From: Lumbricus terrestris
Taxonomy: Eukaryota; Annelida; Clitellata; Crassiclitellata; Lumbricidae
NCBI GenBank assembly: GCA_949752735.1
Contig: OX457043.1
Span: forward strand, 2,786,867 to 2,850,866
Direction of reading: 5' to 3'
DNA length: 64,000 bases
A program made the translations under genes and the position numbers. Position 1 is the stretch's first letter; each line of letters begins with the position of its first letter. The notes under the pieces are model-generated. The model was not told the origin of the DNA. It ran no database searches and saw only the letters and a list, made by a program, of their open reading frames with translations. Below, piece after piece: positions 53,909 through 64,000 of this stretch.

Positions 53909-56900
53909 TTACTCATCTGCAGCTTCTTCTGCTTCTTCGGCAGCGGGGGGAGGTCCCGGTGCGAATTGTTCTGCGTCAAGGAATGGCACTGCAAATGGAT
54001 CAGCATGAACGTCACCCTCAGATTCACCAGCATCCTCTCCCTCTTCTCCCTCTTCTCCCTCTGCCTCTCCGTTTGCGTTTAGCAGTGGGGTGAACACTAC
54101 AAACAGAAACAAAGAAAAACAGACACATAATAATTTTATTTAACTCTGTGTCGCATAGCACTTTGGCTGTCATGTCTCTACAATAACGCTAAAATTCTCG
54201 TTTTTGGTTCAGCGTTTGCCAGAGCGATGCCTCCCGTCGAGATTTCAGAGAAGCCATTATTATGGCTTCGTACTGACATCTGTCCACGACAATTTTTCCC
54301 TGTTACATAATGCTGATTGCTGAGTGCGTTTAATTGATTTCGCTGCTCAGATCTTCTGTGGACAACGCTTCTGACGTGACGCAGCGATCGTGAACAAACC
54401 GGCGTCTTTTTCTATTTAGAGTGTATCGATTCAGAGGTTTTGAGTTTCAATTAGGATTCCAATCAATTAACTTACCCAGAGACACTAAAGACATTGTAAT
54501 GACTCTCAATAAAACTTAGGTAGAAAGTTTCCAATGAAAGATCAACACAGCATAGTAACCGATTCAACGGTGGATGGAACACTACTGGTTCGTTTGTCTG
54601 AGACTCAGTCGATTCCGGAGGCAGAAAATATTATACATGGAGTTCGCTTGTGTGTTCATAGCAGAAGGATAGGAAGGAGCAGGTGCCAGCGTAGAGGGGA
54701 TGAGTAGTAGGCCTGGGCTATTTTAATAAGTGTATCTAAAACGATACTTTAAATACCATCGAAGTATTTTGTACTTCAACTTAAAATTAATTTGGATCAA
54801 GTATGTGTACATTTTGATAACACGCTGTGCTTTAAAAATTATGCTACAATAATTACGTTACAATATTTTTTAGATACTTTAAATATCGCATTAATAACAA
54901 TTAACATGTCACTATTGCAGGCTTCAATAGCCTAATGTATGACAATATGCATCTTATCTTGTAATAATATTATTTGCAAGACAAGGACTGTAAACTTCTT
55001 ATTTAACGTGATGTGCCAAATTAAGGATAATATCCAGGGTTCCGGAAGATTTCAAATTTTTTATATGCAGACTTTGCAGAGTTGTAAAAACGGAGTTTTT
55101 CATTTTTTCTTCTCTCCCACCTCGTTTTATCGTTTTCTCGCATCGTATTTTTTCCGGTATTTTTGAGTGTCATGCATCATGTATTTATGTTATTGTTTAA
55201 ACTTTGTCATCATTAAAGAAATACACGTAGCAGGTCCCTAAAAGAAAGGGAGAGTTATTTCTATATAAAATTCTTAGACCTATAATATAAGTGACAATTT
55301 TAAGTACAGATGTAGCCTACAATAAAAACATTAGCATAGGCTTACTATAATACATCTCTATCTCTATGATCTTTACTTCTGATTAGATTTTTTGTCTATC
55401 AGCATGAACTTATGCAGACTTGGGCTATGCTTAGACTACAACATGAATTTGAAAAGATTTCAATACCTTTAATTTTTCTCAATTTCTTATCAAACCAAAG
55501 TTATAATAAAAAACATCTGTTGCAGATTAATGCTACCCATAACAATTAATTTTGGCCTACTAATAAAATTGTGCGATCTGCAGAAGTTCAGATTGAGATA
55601 AAATTGCATAAGCCAGGTTTTTAAGCTTAAAATTAAGTTTCAGTGTAATAAAGGCAAACTATTTCAGTTTCCCTTTTTTGTCGTTTTTGTGGGTTTTTTA
55701 AAGAAATTTTTAATCTTTTTTGTTTCATTTTCATCGTTGTTTTACATCTGTAGGCCTATGTAGGCTATATGTAACAAACGCTTTCAGGTGCGTGTATTAT
55801 TTTAAGAAGACAGATTGACGAATAAAATTGTTTTCGAACAAACAGAAACAAAATTAATTTCCTGCGAAAATTTCTAACATCCGTGTCAAAACAAAGCGAA
55901 CGTGTGGGGACATCTATGTTCGACAGTGAAACTGCTGTACCGGTACACATTATTTTACACTAAAAACCATTCCTTTTAATAGAGATTTATTGGCACTAGG
56001 ACTGTGGGGCGCGGTGGTGTAGTGGTGGCGTCGTTGCCTTGAAGCCGGAAGGTTCGAGGTTCGAATCCCCCTCGCCGCGCAGGGACCTTGGGCAAGTCCT
56101 TCACTCGCAATTGCTCAGCGCTTTGGCGCGAAACTCCGATGCAGTGTCCGCCTTGTAGTCGGGAGCACCTTTGAGTAGCGGTTGAGGGCTGGAAGAGGCG
56201 CTATAACAAGTGCGCATACAAACAAACAAACAAACAAAGCAATAATTATTTTAGTGGGCTATAGTCTAATTGTTACTAGGTTGGATCATTCAAGTAATAG
56301 TTTCGGCTACTGTCTGTTAGGCGTCTGAATGAAAAACTCTATGCCTATCTTGTGATTAGTGAAAAAACCAATTTTTATTACTCTTACAGTAAAGTGAATT
56401 CTAGCGTGTCTATAGGCCTAGTTATTGCGTGTTGATCTGAGTGTGAAGTTAGAACGTTGCGCATAGTTGAGACACCAGGTTATAGAGCTTTGGTTCATGG
56501 TTTGTCACCATAATCTACTAAGTATGTGTCGCAGAACATTGAACAATGAGCTTTCTGGCAAATCTGACACACTCTTGCTTAGATGCTATACTACAGTAAC
56601 TGCACTACTGTTGCTACTACTGCTGCAGCCCGGTGTAAAGGTTTCAAATTACCCCCTCCTAAACATTACCCCCCGGTAACTTGAAACCGGTTTCAGATTA
56701 CCCCCTAGGGGTAATCTGAAACCGGTTTCATTCTACCCCCCGGTTTCAGGTTACCCCCTCTGAATTCCGATTGAATTTCGTATATCCAGCTTCCATTTCA
56801 CCTACAGAGAACCTTCATCCAGTTTCAATTTCTCAAGCATCGTTTTCGTCAATCCAGCTTCTACTTCACCTACAGAGAACCTTCATCCAGCTTCTATTTC

Positions 56901-58923
56901 TCAAGCGTCGTTTTCGTCAATCGAGCTTCTATTTCACCTACAGAGAACCTTCATCCAGCTTCCATTGCACCTACAGAGAACCTTCATCCAGCTTCCATTT
57001 CTCAAGCGTCGTTTTCGTCAATCCAGCTTCTATTTCATCTACAGAGAACCTTCATCCAGCTTCCATTGCACCTACAGAGAACCTTCATCCAGCTTCCATT
57101 TCTCAAGCGTCGTTTTCGTCAATCCAGCTTCTATTTCATCTACAGAGAACCTTCATCCAGCTTCCATTGCACCTACAGAGAACCTTCATCCAGCTTCCAT
57201 TTCTCAAGCGTCGTTTTCGTCAATCCAGCTTCAATTTCACCTACAGAGAACCTTCATCCAGCTTCCATTTCACCTACAGAGAACATTCATCCAGTTTCTA
57301 TTTCACCTACAGAGAACCTTCATCCATCTTTTATTTCTCAAGCGTCGTTTTCGTCAATCCAGCTTCAATTTCACCTACAGAGAACCTTCATCCAGCTTCC
57401 ATTTCATCTACAGAGAACCTTCATCCAGCTTCCATTTCACAAAAGTTGTTTTCGTCAATCCATTTAACTGAGTGTTAGACATAAAAAAACTCAGAAGCTG
57501 GATTGACGAAAACAACGTTTGAGAAATGGAAGCTGGATGAAGGTTCTCTAGAGGTGAAATAGAACCTGGATTGACGAAAATAAGGCTTGAGAAGTGGAAG
57601 CTGGATGAAGTTTCTCTAGAGGTGAAAGAGAAGCTGGATGAAGGTTTTCCGTAGGTGAAATAGAAGCTGGATTGACGAAAACAACGCTTGAGAAATGGAA
57701 GTTGGATTAAGGTTCTCTGGTGAGAAATGGAAGCTGGATGAAGGTTCTCTAGAGGTGAAATGGAAGCTGGATAAAGGTTCTCCTGAGGTAAAATATAAGC
57801 TGGACGAATGTATTATATGGGGGGTAACCTGAAACCGTAGGGGGTAGGATGAAACCGGTTTCAGATTACCCCCGAGGGTAATTTGAAACCGGTTTCAGAT
57901 TACCGGGGGGTAATCTGAATCCGGTTTCAAGTTACCGGGGGGTAATGTTTAGGAGGGGGTAATTTGAAACCTTTACACCGGTTCTCCACCACCTGTGATC
58001 TTTAGGAGACCACCTCTAATATTGCACTAACCTACACAAAATGGGGAATACTGGCAACTAACTTACGAAACAGATGAAATACATTTTCAATGTTTAATGA
58101 AGCTAAATATACTCACATGAATGAACAAAGATAATAAGTAAACTACACACCAGAAAGATCACTAGTTATTACACACTAATTGTAAAGTCCTACCGACTCA
58201 GATAACAAACCTCCGACCCCTAAAATACATTAGTTTCTGTCTTTTATAAAATAATCTGCAAAGGCAGAAAACCTAAAGTCCCCGCCTACGGCTAATCTGA
58301 CTGCCCGAAGATAAGCTTCGGCCAATCAAATTGTTCACTACATAGATTGGCACCAGGTTGGCATTATGACTAATTAGGTTGTCTACGATATTATATATAT
58401 ATTAATAACATTATTTTATATTATTATATTACTACTAATATTGCTGCCATTACCATCATCACCATTATGATCAAGTTTTCTAATTAGGCTACAACCATAA
58501 AATTATTAACGAATCGGGTACAATAATCATGAATGCTGCTTCTATCACTGCAGGCCAGGCTCGCTCCTACTTATCTATAGGCTACTCTTAGTACTCGGCA
58601 CTTGTACTCCTCCTCTCGGCTGAACAATGTCTGATCTCTGTCCAGTTTGCTTTCACCTCCATTAAGCAGAGCCGTGCGTTCTAACATTACTCCCCGCTCC
58701 CAACCCTTGACTCCATCTCAGGCATCCCTCGTTCATCTTAAGACTATTTTATTTGGCCACGCTGTGGCTGGGAGCGCCTCTGAGTCGTCGCTTTAAAGAG
58801 TTGCTATACAATTTGTCCTTAATGAATTAATGATTGAATAGCATTATATCGTTGACAATTTACACTGATTATACCTGCAAGCACGACAAGCATGCCAAAC
58901 AAGATGAGGATCTTTGGTGACAT
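53909..58923 (-). CDS. Secreted acidic peptide precursor D (2 exons)
   Basis: Exon 1 is 58875-58923; exon 2 is 53909-54096; the 4778-bp intron is GT-AG, phase 1. The product is 78 aa. The leader MSPKILILFGMLVVLA is followed by VFTPLLNA. The remaining 54 aa contain a Gly-Glu repeat (GEEGEEGED), a short hydrophobic centre (DPFAVPFLDAEQFAPG), PPP, and an Ala-Glu end. No Lys, Arg or Cys follows the leader, so the predicted pI is very low. The promoter is conserved. The intron carries a SINE, a foldback element and an L2 tail, so exon pairing over 4.8 kb is the least certain of the four. Function unknown. Confidence 0.72.
54113..55990. other. Intron of gene D, 3' part
   Basis: Conserved intronic block at 54160-54420, then AT-rich DNA. 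A GTATCTAAAACGATAC and AAGTATTTTGTACTT stretch near 54735-54780 may be the end of another decayed element. No frame supported. Confidence 0.45.
56005..56240 (+). mobile_element. tRNA-derived SINE (second full copy)
   Basis: A box TGGTGTAGTGG (56015-56025), B box GGTTCGAATCC (56059-56069), body as at 22751, and tail GTCGGGAGCACCTTTGAGTA ... GGCGCTATAACAAGTG with (CAAA)n. Confidence 0.88.
56630..57985. mobile_element. Large foldback-type element with GGTTTCAGATTACCCC subrepeats
   Basis: Outer inverted repeat CCGGTGTAAAGGTTTCAAAT plus TACCCCC (left from 56630; complement ends at about 57984). It is built of inverted and direct GGTTTCAGATTACCCC units (56628-56761 and 57819-57985). The core 56780-57815 is itself a giant inverted repeat. 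The left arm repeats CTTCATCCAGCTTCCATTTC, TCAAGCGTCGTTTTCGTCAA and CACCTACAGAGAAC many times. The right arm has the complement. Plus-strand frames through it (up to 235 codons) are repeats, not genes. No target duplication found. Confidence 0.8.
57986..58679. other. Intron of gene D, 5' part
   Basis: AT-rich, with ATT/ATC trinucleotides near 58425-58485 at the position corresponding to the intronic microsatellites of A and B. Confidence 0.45.
58680..58820 (+). mobile_element. L2-like LINE 3' end fragment
   Basis: Decayed LTPSQASLVHLKTILFGHA, then GCTGGGAGCGCCTCTGAGT ... AGTTGCTATACAATTTG. Confidence 0.6.
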
Positions 58924-59028
58924 CTTCGACGAGTTCTTGACAAGCAGCTGAACGAATTTCAGACAATTCTGGAAACTGTCGTCGACAACGAACCAAAGCG
59001 ATATGGACGACGAAGCCCGACTTACGCG

Positions 59029-59068
59029 TTATAAAAAAACCGATAGCTAGGCGGTCGTCCAATGGGAG
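59029..59068 (-). promoter_or_regulatory. Core promoter of gene D
   Basis: Minus strand TTTTTTATAA (59029-59038), 106 bp from the ATG, and inverted CCAAT box CTCCCATTGG (59059-59068), 21 bp upstream. Confidence 0.65.
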
Positions 59069-59433
59069 ACGACTTCAAACGATCGACACATCTGCGAATC
59101 GGTTTTCACGGAAGATTAACTCGCGACTTACGCCTCAGTCGACAGACGAATTGAAATTTTACTGGGATGTCACTGAAACATGTTGAGTAAATTTGCATTG
59201 GAGATAAACAGATAGGCTATTCATTTGAGTCTATCGATTGGTTTTAGTTTGTTGCAACTTGCAAGATATCGCAATGTCACATTGAGGCGAAGGATATCCG
59301 TCCACTCGCATCTATCCATTGTCTTCACATTTTTTTTGCTTTCTCCTGTTAAATTGTTAATTCTCGTGCAATTAAATCAATAATAATTTTCGTTTATTCA
59401 CCTACCCGGTTGACCGACCGCAACCGGTTACAG

Positions 59434-60235
59434 CAAAGCTCGAGGGTACGCGTACCCTAAAATAGAATACGTTAAAATACGTACGTACCTTTCAAAAAAT
59501 AGAATACGCGTATGGTACGTACCATACACGAAAAAAAATTTATGAATGGTTTACTCAGCGACCCATAGCCAACGTATAATCTGACGTCAACTGTAGGTCT
59601 ATGCGTCATTGAAACCGGTACTTCCGGTAGCGTAGCAGTAAATTTAATTCGATAAATTCTTTGGTTATAATTAATTTAATGCAAATTGTACTGTCTTTCT
59701 GATGAGAGTTAAGTACACGTCGCTGGTTTGCAAATTGGTGTAGCCTAACTCGAAAGTTGCAGTAGTCTACATTGTATATCTAGCCTATATAGCCTACGCA
59801 TCAGTCAGCGAGTCAGCGATGCCCAGAGAACGTAGGAAGGAATGGACGCATGTGAAAGTTTTTGAAAAATGCGAAAAACAATTATTTGATTGAATGCAAT
59901 TTTTTCGACAAGCAGTTCTGGGTTGGATCAGGCAATCGCACAGGAACACATCTTTGAAGTGCTGCAGCACAACTGAGACGACTGACTGACATTAGTGCAT
60001 TAAGTGCAATGTATGCTGGATAAACATAGACCTACAAAATAGCATTGCATCAATTTACTACGCCGTATACTGGGTGGTGAGTGTTTGCTTAAATTAAATT
60101 CAACATTCTTATAATGAGCAATGACGTGGTTAACGTATTTTATTTATTGTTTACGTACCCTAAAATAGGGTACGTTAAAATACGTACGTACCTTTCAAAA
60201 AATAGAATACGTACGGTACGTACCCTCGAGCTTTG
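59434..60235 (+). mobile_element. hAT element with direct subterminal repeats and a BED finger relic
   Basis: Ends CAAAGCTCGAGGGTACG inverted, with a perfect 8-bp duplication GGTTACAG (59426-59433 and 60236-60243). About 60 bp of ACGTACCCTAAAATAG-type sequence is present near both ends in the same orientation (59449-59510 and 60152-60215). At 59818-59960 broken frames read MPRERRKEWTHVKVFEK and KCNFFDKQFWVGSGNRTGTHL, resembling a BED zinc finger with its second Cys changed to Phe, as at the N terminus of hAT transposases. No catalytic domain. Confidence 0.8.
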
Positions 60236-60243
60236 GGTTACAG

Positions 60244-60711
60244 GATGCACCTATGAAATTTTATTAATTAACATCAATCTTCACTACTAGCAGAACAGAT
60301 AACCTGCAATACAACGACGTTAATAGCAGCCAACTGACTATATTAAACGAAATATTATGAAAAACCGCAAGAAAAAATATTTTAACATTCAAAATTTCTG
60401 CAGCTGCAATTTTGCAATGTCAAATGTAAGCTATAATAGGCTAGTATCAGAAAACTACTCGGATGATTAAACGCATAGCACTTCTCTCAACACACGTGAA
60501 TTATAGGCTGGGTCATGCATTTGGCTTTAGAGTAACACTTTTGAACTGCTGCTAGGATAACTATTCATGTGTAGGCTTATTAAGTGAGTGTCTGAAGTCT
60601 TCTTGTGATGACGACTGTCCTAACCTCGTTTTTCTTGCAGGGCAACGATGTAGGCCTACTTAGGCTACATCTTTTTATGGTACAACGTTGATAACAGAAA
60701 ACCACCAACCT
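60244..60711. other. No gene seen
   Basis: AT-rich spacer upstream of gene D. Confidence 0.5.
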
Positions 60712-61010
60712 ATCGTAATCGTAATCGTAATCTCGAGACTTCTACAGCGCCCACAAAAGCCAAGTCGCGGGAACCAGCTTATTCACAGGCGCTCAATCAA
60801 AACAAAATCGATAGGCAGCGGGTCAATTCCGGAGAGTCAGGCAGGCAGATAGATGGACGGCTAAGGTGGGTGGTGTTTAGAATTGAAATGGCGAGGGATG
60901 TGATGAGAAGAGGAGGAATCAGGATAGGATTTGTGAAAGAGCAATGTTTTCAGTTTTGAGTGAAAGACCAGTGGGGAGATAGCGAGAGGTGGAGTTTGCC
61001 AATTCATGGC
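60712..61010 (-). mobile_element. L2-like LINE 3' end with (ATTACG)n tail
   Basis: Minus strand reads FHSKLKTLLFHKSYPDS near 60900-60960, a LINE C terminus. The 3' UTR contains CGCCTGTGAATAAGCTGGTT, and the tail ends GATTACGATTACGATTACG at 60712. It identifies the family of the other (ATTACG)n tails. Confidence 0.65.
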
Positions 61011-61374
61011 TATAATTATTGCGATCTGTTATAGGCCCCCTATTACGTTCTCTCTCGCTGGACGATGGCTTGGCTAGTATTAGCTTGATGAAACGAACAA
61101 TTAATTATCGTTGTCCATTAATTTCATCGTGATTTGCAGACAAAAATAATGTCCTCCTGCTTTGTCTTAAACTCGATCTGAACAATATTTATCGGGAGAT
61201 CGAGACTTCAAATTCTTACCAAGGTAGAGAGTTAGTTCCTGACTTCTGTCCCAATTAGACCCTCTAGACAGCGCAACTATATTGGGAAGATGAGACGGTG
61301 AGGGGGGAGGACCGGCAACCAGCCTTCATGAGCAGAGGTTAAGAAAATGTAGTCGCTAACACTTCATACTTTTT
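61011..61374. other. Duplicon spacer, no gene seen
   Basis: 61130-61230 resembles 27370-27440. Confidence 0.4.
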
Positions 61375-61870
61375 ATGTATGTATGAATGTATGTATGTAT
61401 GTATGTATGTATGTATGCATGCATGCATGTATGTACATGTATGCATGTATGTATGTATGTATGTATGTATGTATGTATGTATGTATGTATGTATGTATGT
61501 ATGTATGTATGTATGTATGTATGTATGTATGTATGTATGTATGTATGTATGTATGTATGCATGCATGCATGTATGTACATGTATGTATGTATGTATGTAT
61601 GTATGTATGTATGTATGTATGTATGTATGCATGCATGCATGTATGTACATGTATGCATGTATGTATGTATGTATGTATGTATGTATGTATGTATGTATGT
61701 ATGTATGTATGTATGTATGTATGTATGTATGTATGTATGTATGTATGTATGTATGTATGTATGTATGCATGTATATATGTATATATGTATGTATGCATGT
61801 AAGTATTATGTATGCATGTAGGTATATGTGTATGCATGCATGTTTGTATATAAGAATGCATGCAACCATG
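61375..61870. repeat. (ATGT)n microsatellite with higher-order GCATGCATGCATG units
   Basis: About 490 bp of ATGT. A 27-bp variant block with GCATGCATGCATGTATGTAC recurs near 61418, 61558 and 61628, showing partial higher-order duplication. Frames through it are artefacts. Confidence 0.95.
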
Positions 61871-61876
61871 CATGTA

Positions 61877-62315
61877 CACTGTGTCCGGAAAAATTCCAAG
61901 GCTTTATGGTAAATATGAAAATAATTAGTAAATATTAATAGATTTTTAAAATTCCAAAAACAGTTTAATCCTGAAATATTATGGAACTATAATTTATGTT
62001 CAAAATGTCCGCCATTGGCTTCAACACAAGCTTCGAGACGTACACGACACTGACTAACAGCAGCATCGACGACCAGTTGATCAAGATCATCCCAAGCATT
62101 AACAATTCGCTCGCGGAGTTCTTCGATATTTCTGACCTTTGTCTTGTATACTTTCTCCTTCATAACTCCCCAAATTTTATAATCAACAGGATTTAAGTCC
62201 GGGCTGTTTGGAGGCCAAAGATTTGGAGGTATGAAATCTGGAGTTTCCTTTGTCAGTAGTTCAACCATTGCATGAGCTCATATTTTAGAACCTTGGAATT
62301 TTTCCGGACACAGCG
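61877..62315 (-). mobile_element. Internally deleted Tc1/mariner-type transposon
   Basis: 25-bp inverted ends (TGTGTCCGGAAAAATTCCAA core) with a single mismatch at position 2, flanked by TA on both sides (61875-61876 and 62316-62317). Only 439 bp long, it keeps the C-terminal transposase part and both ends. It sits between two ATGT arrays. Confidence 0.92.
61987..62268 (-). pseudogene. C-terminal fragment of Tc1/mariner transposase
   Basis: 93 codons including LWPPNSPDLNPVDYKIWG, the signature around the last catalytic acidic residue, here Asp as in mariner-like DDxD members rather than the Glu of Tc1. It continues KEKVYKTKVRNIEELRERI and ends GGHFEHKL. The first two catalytic aspartates and the DNA-binding domain are deleted, so it cannot encode an active enzyme alone. 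Confidence 0.9.
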
Positions 62316-62335
62316 TATATCGTTGCACCTGACTT

Positions 62336-62390
62336 GTATGTATGTATGTATGTATGTATGTATGTATGTATGTATGTATGTATGTATGTG
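62336..62390. repeat. (ATGT)n microsatellite
   Basis: Short continuation of the array beyond the Tc1/mariner insertion. Confidence 0.9.
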
Positions 62391-62740
62391 GCTTCGTCTT
62401 TATGTACGTATGTATGCGTGTATGCACTCATGTTGTGTATAATCATTATGTGCGCTCTGCATGATAAAGTGGTAGGGCGTGGTAGGGCAAGACTGTAGGC
62501 AACACCGTTGGGCGAACAGTCATGATAATGTTACTGTTTATCCGCTGTATATATCCCTCTCATCCATCGATGAGATATTAGAGCTCTAAACCCTGGGCAA
62601 TCCTGACCAATAGAATCATCAGACAGTATGACGCAAAACCTAGGAGCATTGCATAGCACACATAACAAAATGCGCTATATGAACATACCAGAGCAGACAT
62701 AGTATAATACTGCATGGTGTGCTGTTGCTTCAGTTGAGGG
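62391..62740. other. No gene seen
   Basis: Spacer before module M5. Confidence 0.5.
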
Positions 62741-62890
62741 AATGACTAAGACACGCAGACGTCTTTTTAATGATCGCAAAGCAACATGTGCTGCGGGTCT
62801 TGGCCACGTTGCAGTCAACGCTTCATTGAGCAGAAAAGTCATAAGATTAGCGAAGTAATAATTGATCATCGGAACAGGTTGAGTCTACGC
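62741..62890. repeat. Duplicon module M5 (partial)
   Basis: AATGACTAAGACACGCAGAC and CAGTCAACGCTTCATTGAGC blocks, located about 3.8 kb upstream of gene D. Confidence 0.55.
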
Positions 62891-63121
62891 CGATAAATAA
62901 CAGATTTGTTCAATGATCCAATCAGATTTTGATGTGCACATAAATCTCCAGGGAGGAGGAGCGTGTGTTTGTTAAACTCTGCCCCTGAGACGATAAGGGA
63001 AAAATCTCACTGTCCTGAAAAAAATCTCAATGTCCATTCGAAGTTCTGATGCATAACGCTTAGCAATCAATGCACGTATTCACATTTGCATTTCTATGTG
63101 CTCACATGATTATGTGTGTAA

Positions 63122-63310
63122 GTATGTATGTATGTATGTATGTATGTATGTATGTATGTATGTATGTATGTATGTATGTATGTATGTATGTATGTATGTA
63201 TGTATGTATGTATGTATGTATGTATGTATGTATGTATGTATGTATGTATGTATGTATGTATGTATGTATGTATGTATGTATGTATGTATGTATGTATGTA
63301 TGTATGTATG
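63122..63310. repeat. (ATGT)n microsatellite
   Basis: Pure ATGT of about 190 bp ending at a truncated LINE. Confidence 0.95.
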
Positions 63311-63468
63311 GCCTCCCTGCGGCTCTCCGTTCGCTTCCCCGTGACTCTGCTGGCTCTTTCTACCGTCTTCTCAAGACCTTTCTCTTTGACCAGGCCTAGG
63401 TTGGGAGCGCCTCTGAGTAGAAAGCTTGAAGAGGCGCTACATAAATTCATGTGATTGATTGATTGATA
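63311..63468 (+). mobile_element. L2-like LINE 3' end inserted between ATGT arrays
   Basis: Reads LPAALRSLPRDSAGSFYRLL plus KTFLFDQA and a stop, then TTGGGAGCGCCTCTGAGTAG ... GAGGCGCTACATAAATTC and (TGAT)n. Confidence 0.8.
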
Positions 63469-63470
63469 TG

Positions 63471-63472
63471 TG

Positions 63473-63504
<32 letters not shown>

Positions 63505-63821
63505 TGCATGCATGTATGTATGTATGTATGTATGTATGTATGTATGTATGTATGTATGTATGTATGTATGTACATGTATGTATGTATGTATGTATGTATG
63601 TATGTATGTATGTATGTATGTATGTATGTATGTATGCATGCATGCATGTATGTATGTTTGTATGTATGTGTGTATGTGTGTATGTATGTATGTATGTATG
63701 TATGTATGTATGTATGTATGTATGTATGTATGTATGTATGTATGTATGTATGTATGCATGCATGTATTTATGTATGTATACATGCATGTATACGTATGTA
63801 TGCTTGAATGTATGTATGTAT
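63471..63821. repeat. (ATGT)n microsatellite
   Basis: About 350 bp with GCATGCATG variants, continuing the array interrupted by the LINE. Confidence 0.95.
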
Positions 63822-63825
63822 GTCA

Positions 63826-64000
63826 CCCGTTGTACAGACGCCTGTTACCTATGGATGACTCACCATCGTTTTACAGGGTCCTTAAGACTTATTAAATAAA
63901 TTGTTGGACCGTAATAGCCTCTGAGTAGAATCATTGAAGGTGCGCTTTGTAAAGTTAACGTTTGGAATGAATGAATGAATGAATGAATGAATGAATGAAT
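63826..64000 (+). mobile_element. Second L2-like LINE 3' end beside an ATGT array
   Basis: Reads DDSPSFYRVLKTY and a stop, then CCTCTGAGTAGAATC ... GGTGCGCTTTGTAAAG and (TGAA)n up to the window end. Confidence 0.7.

Noticed and set aside
56005..56090. tRNA gene suggested by A and B boxes
   Set aside because: No cloverleaf with anticodon arm and acceptor pairing is evident, and two dispersed copies with a shared body and LINE tail show it is a SINE.
56780..57470. CRISPR-like regular repeats
   Set aside because: Eukaryotic genome, degenerate repeats without unique uniform spacers, and clear inverted-arm foldback structure.
56771..57478. 235-codon plus-strand frame (NLHPASIS and REPSSSFHF repeats)
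   Set aside because: Frame stays open only because the foldback core repeats lack stops; the same core elsewhere is broken in all frames.

Overview
This is a gene-poor stretch of a eukaryotic, intron-containing animal genome, most likely a marine deuterostome invertebrate and probably an echinoderm. The evidence is spliced small genes with GT-AG introns, abundant L2-like LINE ends and a tRNA-derived SINE, many hAT and TTAA-type DNA transposons, long (ATGT)n/(ACT)n/(GAY)n microsatellites, and an LTR element of the Gmr1 type, a group described from deuterostomes. Frequent GGCCTA words fit this but are weak evidence. Species and phylum are inference.

The most interesting content is a tandem cluster of four small two-exon genes, all on the minus strand, at 6074-7272 (A), 23916-25372 (B), 43347-46184 (C) and 53909-58923 (D). 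Each has a TATA-like box with an inverted CCAAT box 20-23 bp upstream of it. Exon 1 is always 49 nt, encodes a hydrophobic leader (A starts MSPKIYILFGMLVMLA), and ends after the first base of codon 17. Exon 2 always opens with (A/V)F(T/V)PL(L/I)NA. After that, the predicted secreted products are unrelated: A is 62 aa; B has three 15-aa repeats; C has repeats with furin-like RVRR/RFRR sites followed by Gln; D is almost wholly acidic with no Lys or Arg. None contains cysteine. I do not recognise the family. The constant-leader, divergent-payload pattern resembles defence, venom or peptide-hormone families, but function is unknown. A relic of a fifth copy lies near 52.8-53.0 kb. The genes are embedded in old tandem duplicons that also carry a shared noncoding module (9.7, 20.0, 29.4, 48.0, 49.4 and 62.7 kb).

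The largest ORF (35925-41594, minus, 1889 aa) is the single gag-pol of an intact LTR retrotransposon (35256-42709) with 556-bp LTRs differing at two positions and a 5-bp target duplication AATTT. Its order is Gag, protease, integrase, reverse transcriptase, RNase H: Ty3/gypsy-type proteins in a copia-like order. Its capsid region resembles the SCAN domain.

The rest is mobile DNA and its debris. There are nested hAT elements with 8-bp target duplications (10.7-15.5 kb, 17.6-19.5 kb, 59.4-60.2 kb and many short ones), TTAA-flanked elements with G/C-rich subterminal palindromes, an internally deleted Tc1/mariner element inside a microsatellite, L2-like 3' ends that share their tail with the SINE, and a set of foldback-like elements. 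Several of these foldbacks have different terminal subrepeats but a common CCAGCTTCCATTT minisatellite core. Apart from the four peptide genes and the retroelement ORF, I see no host coding gene.
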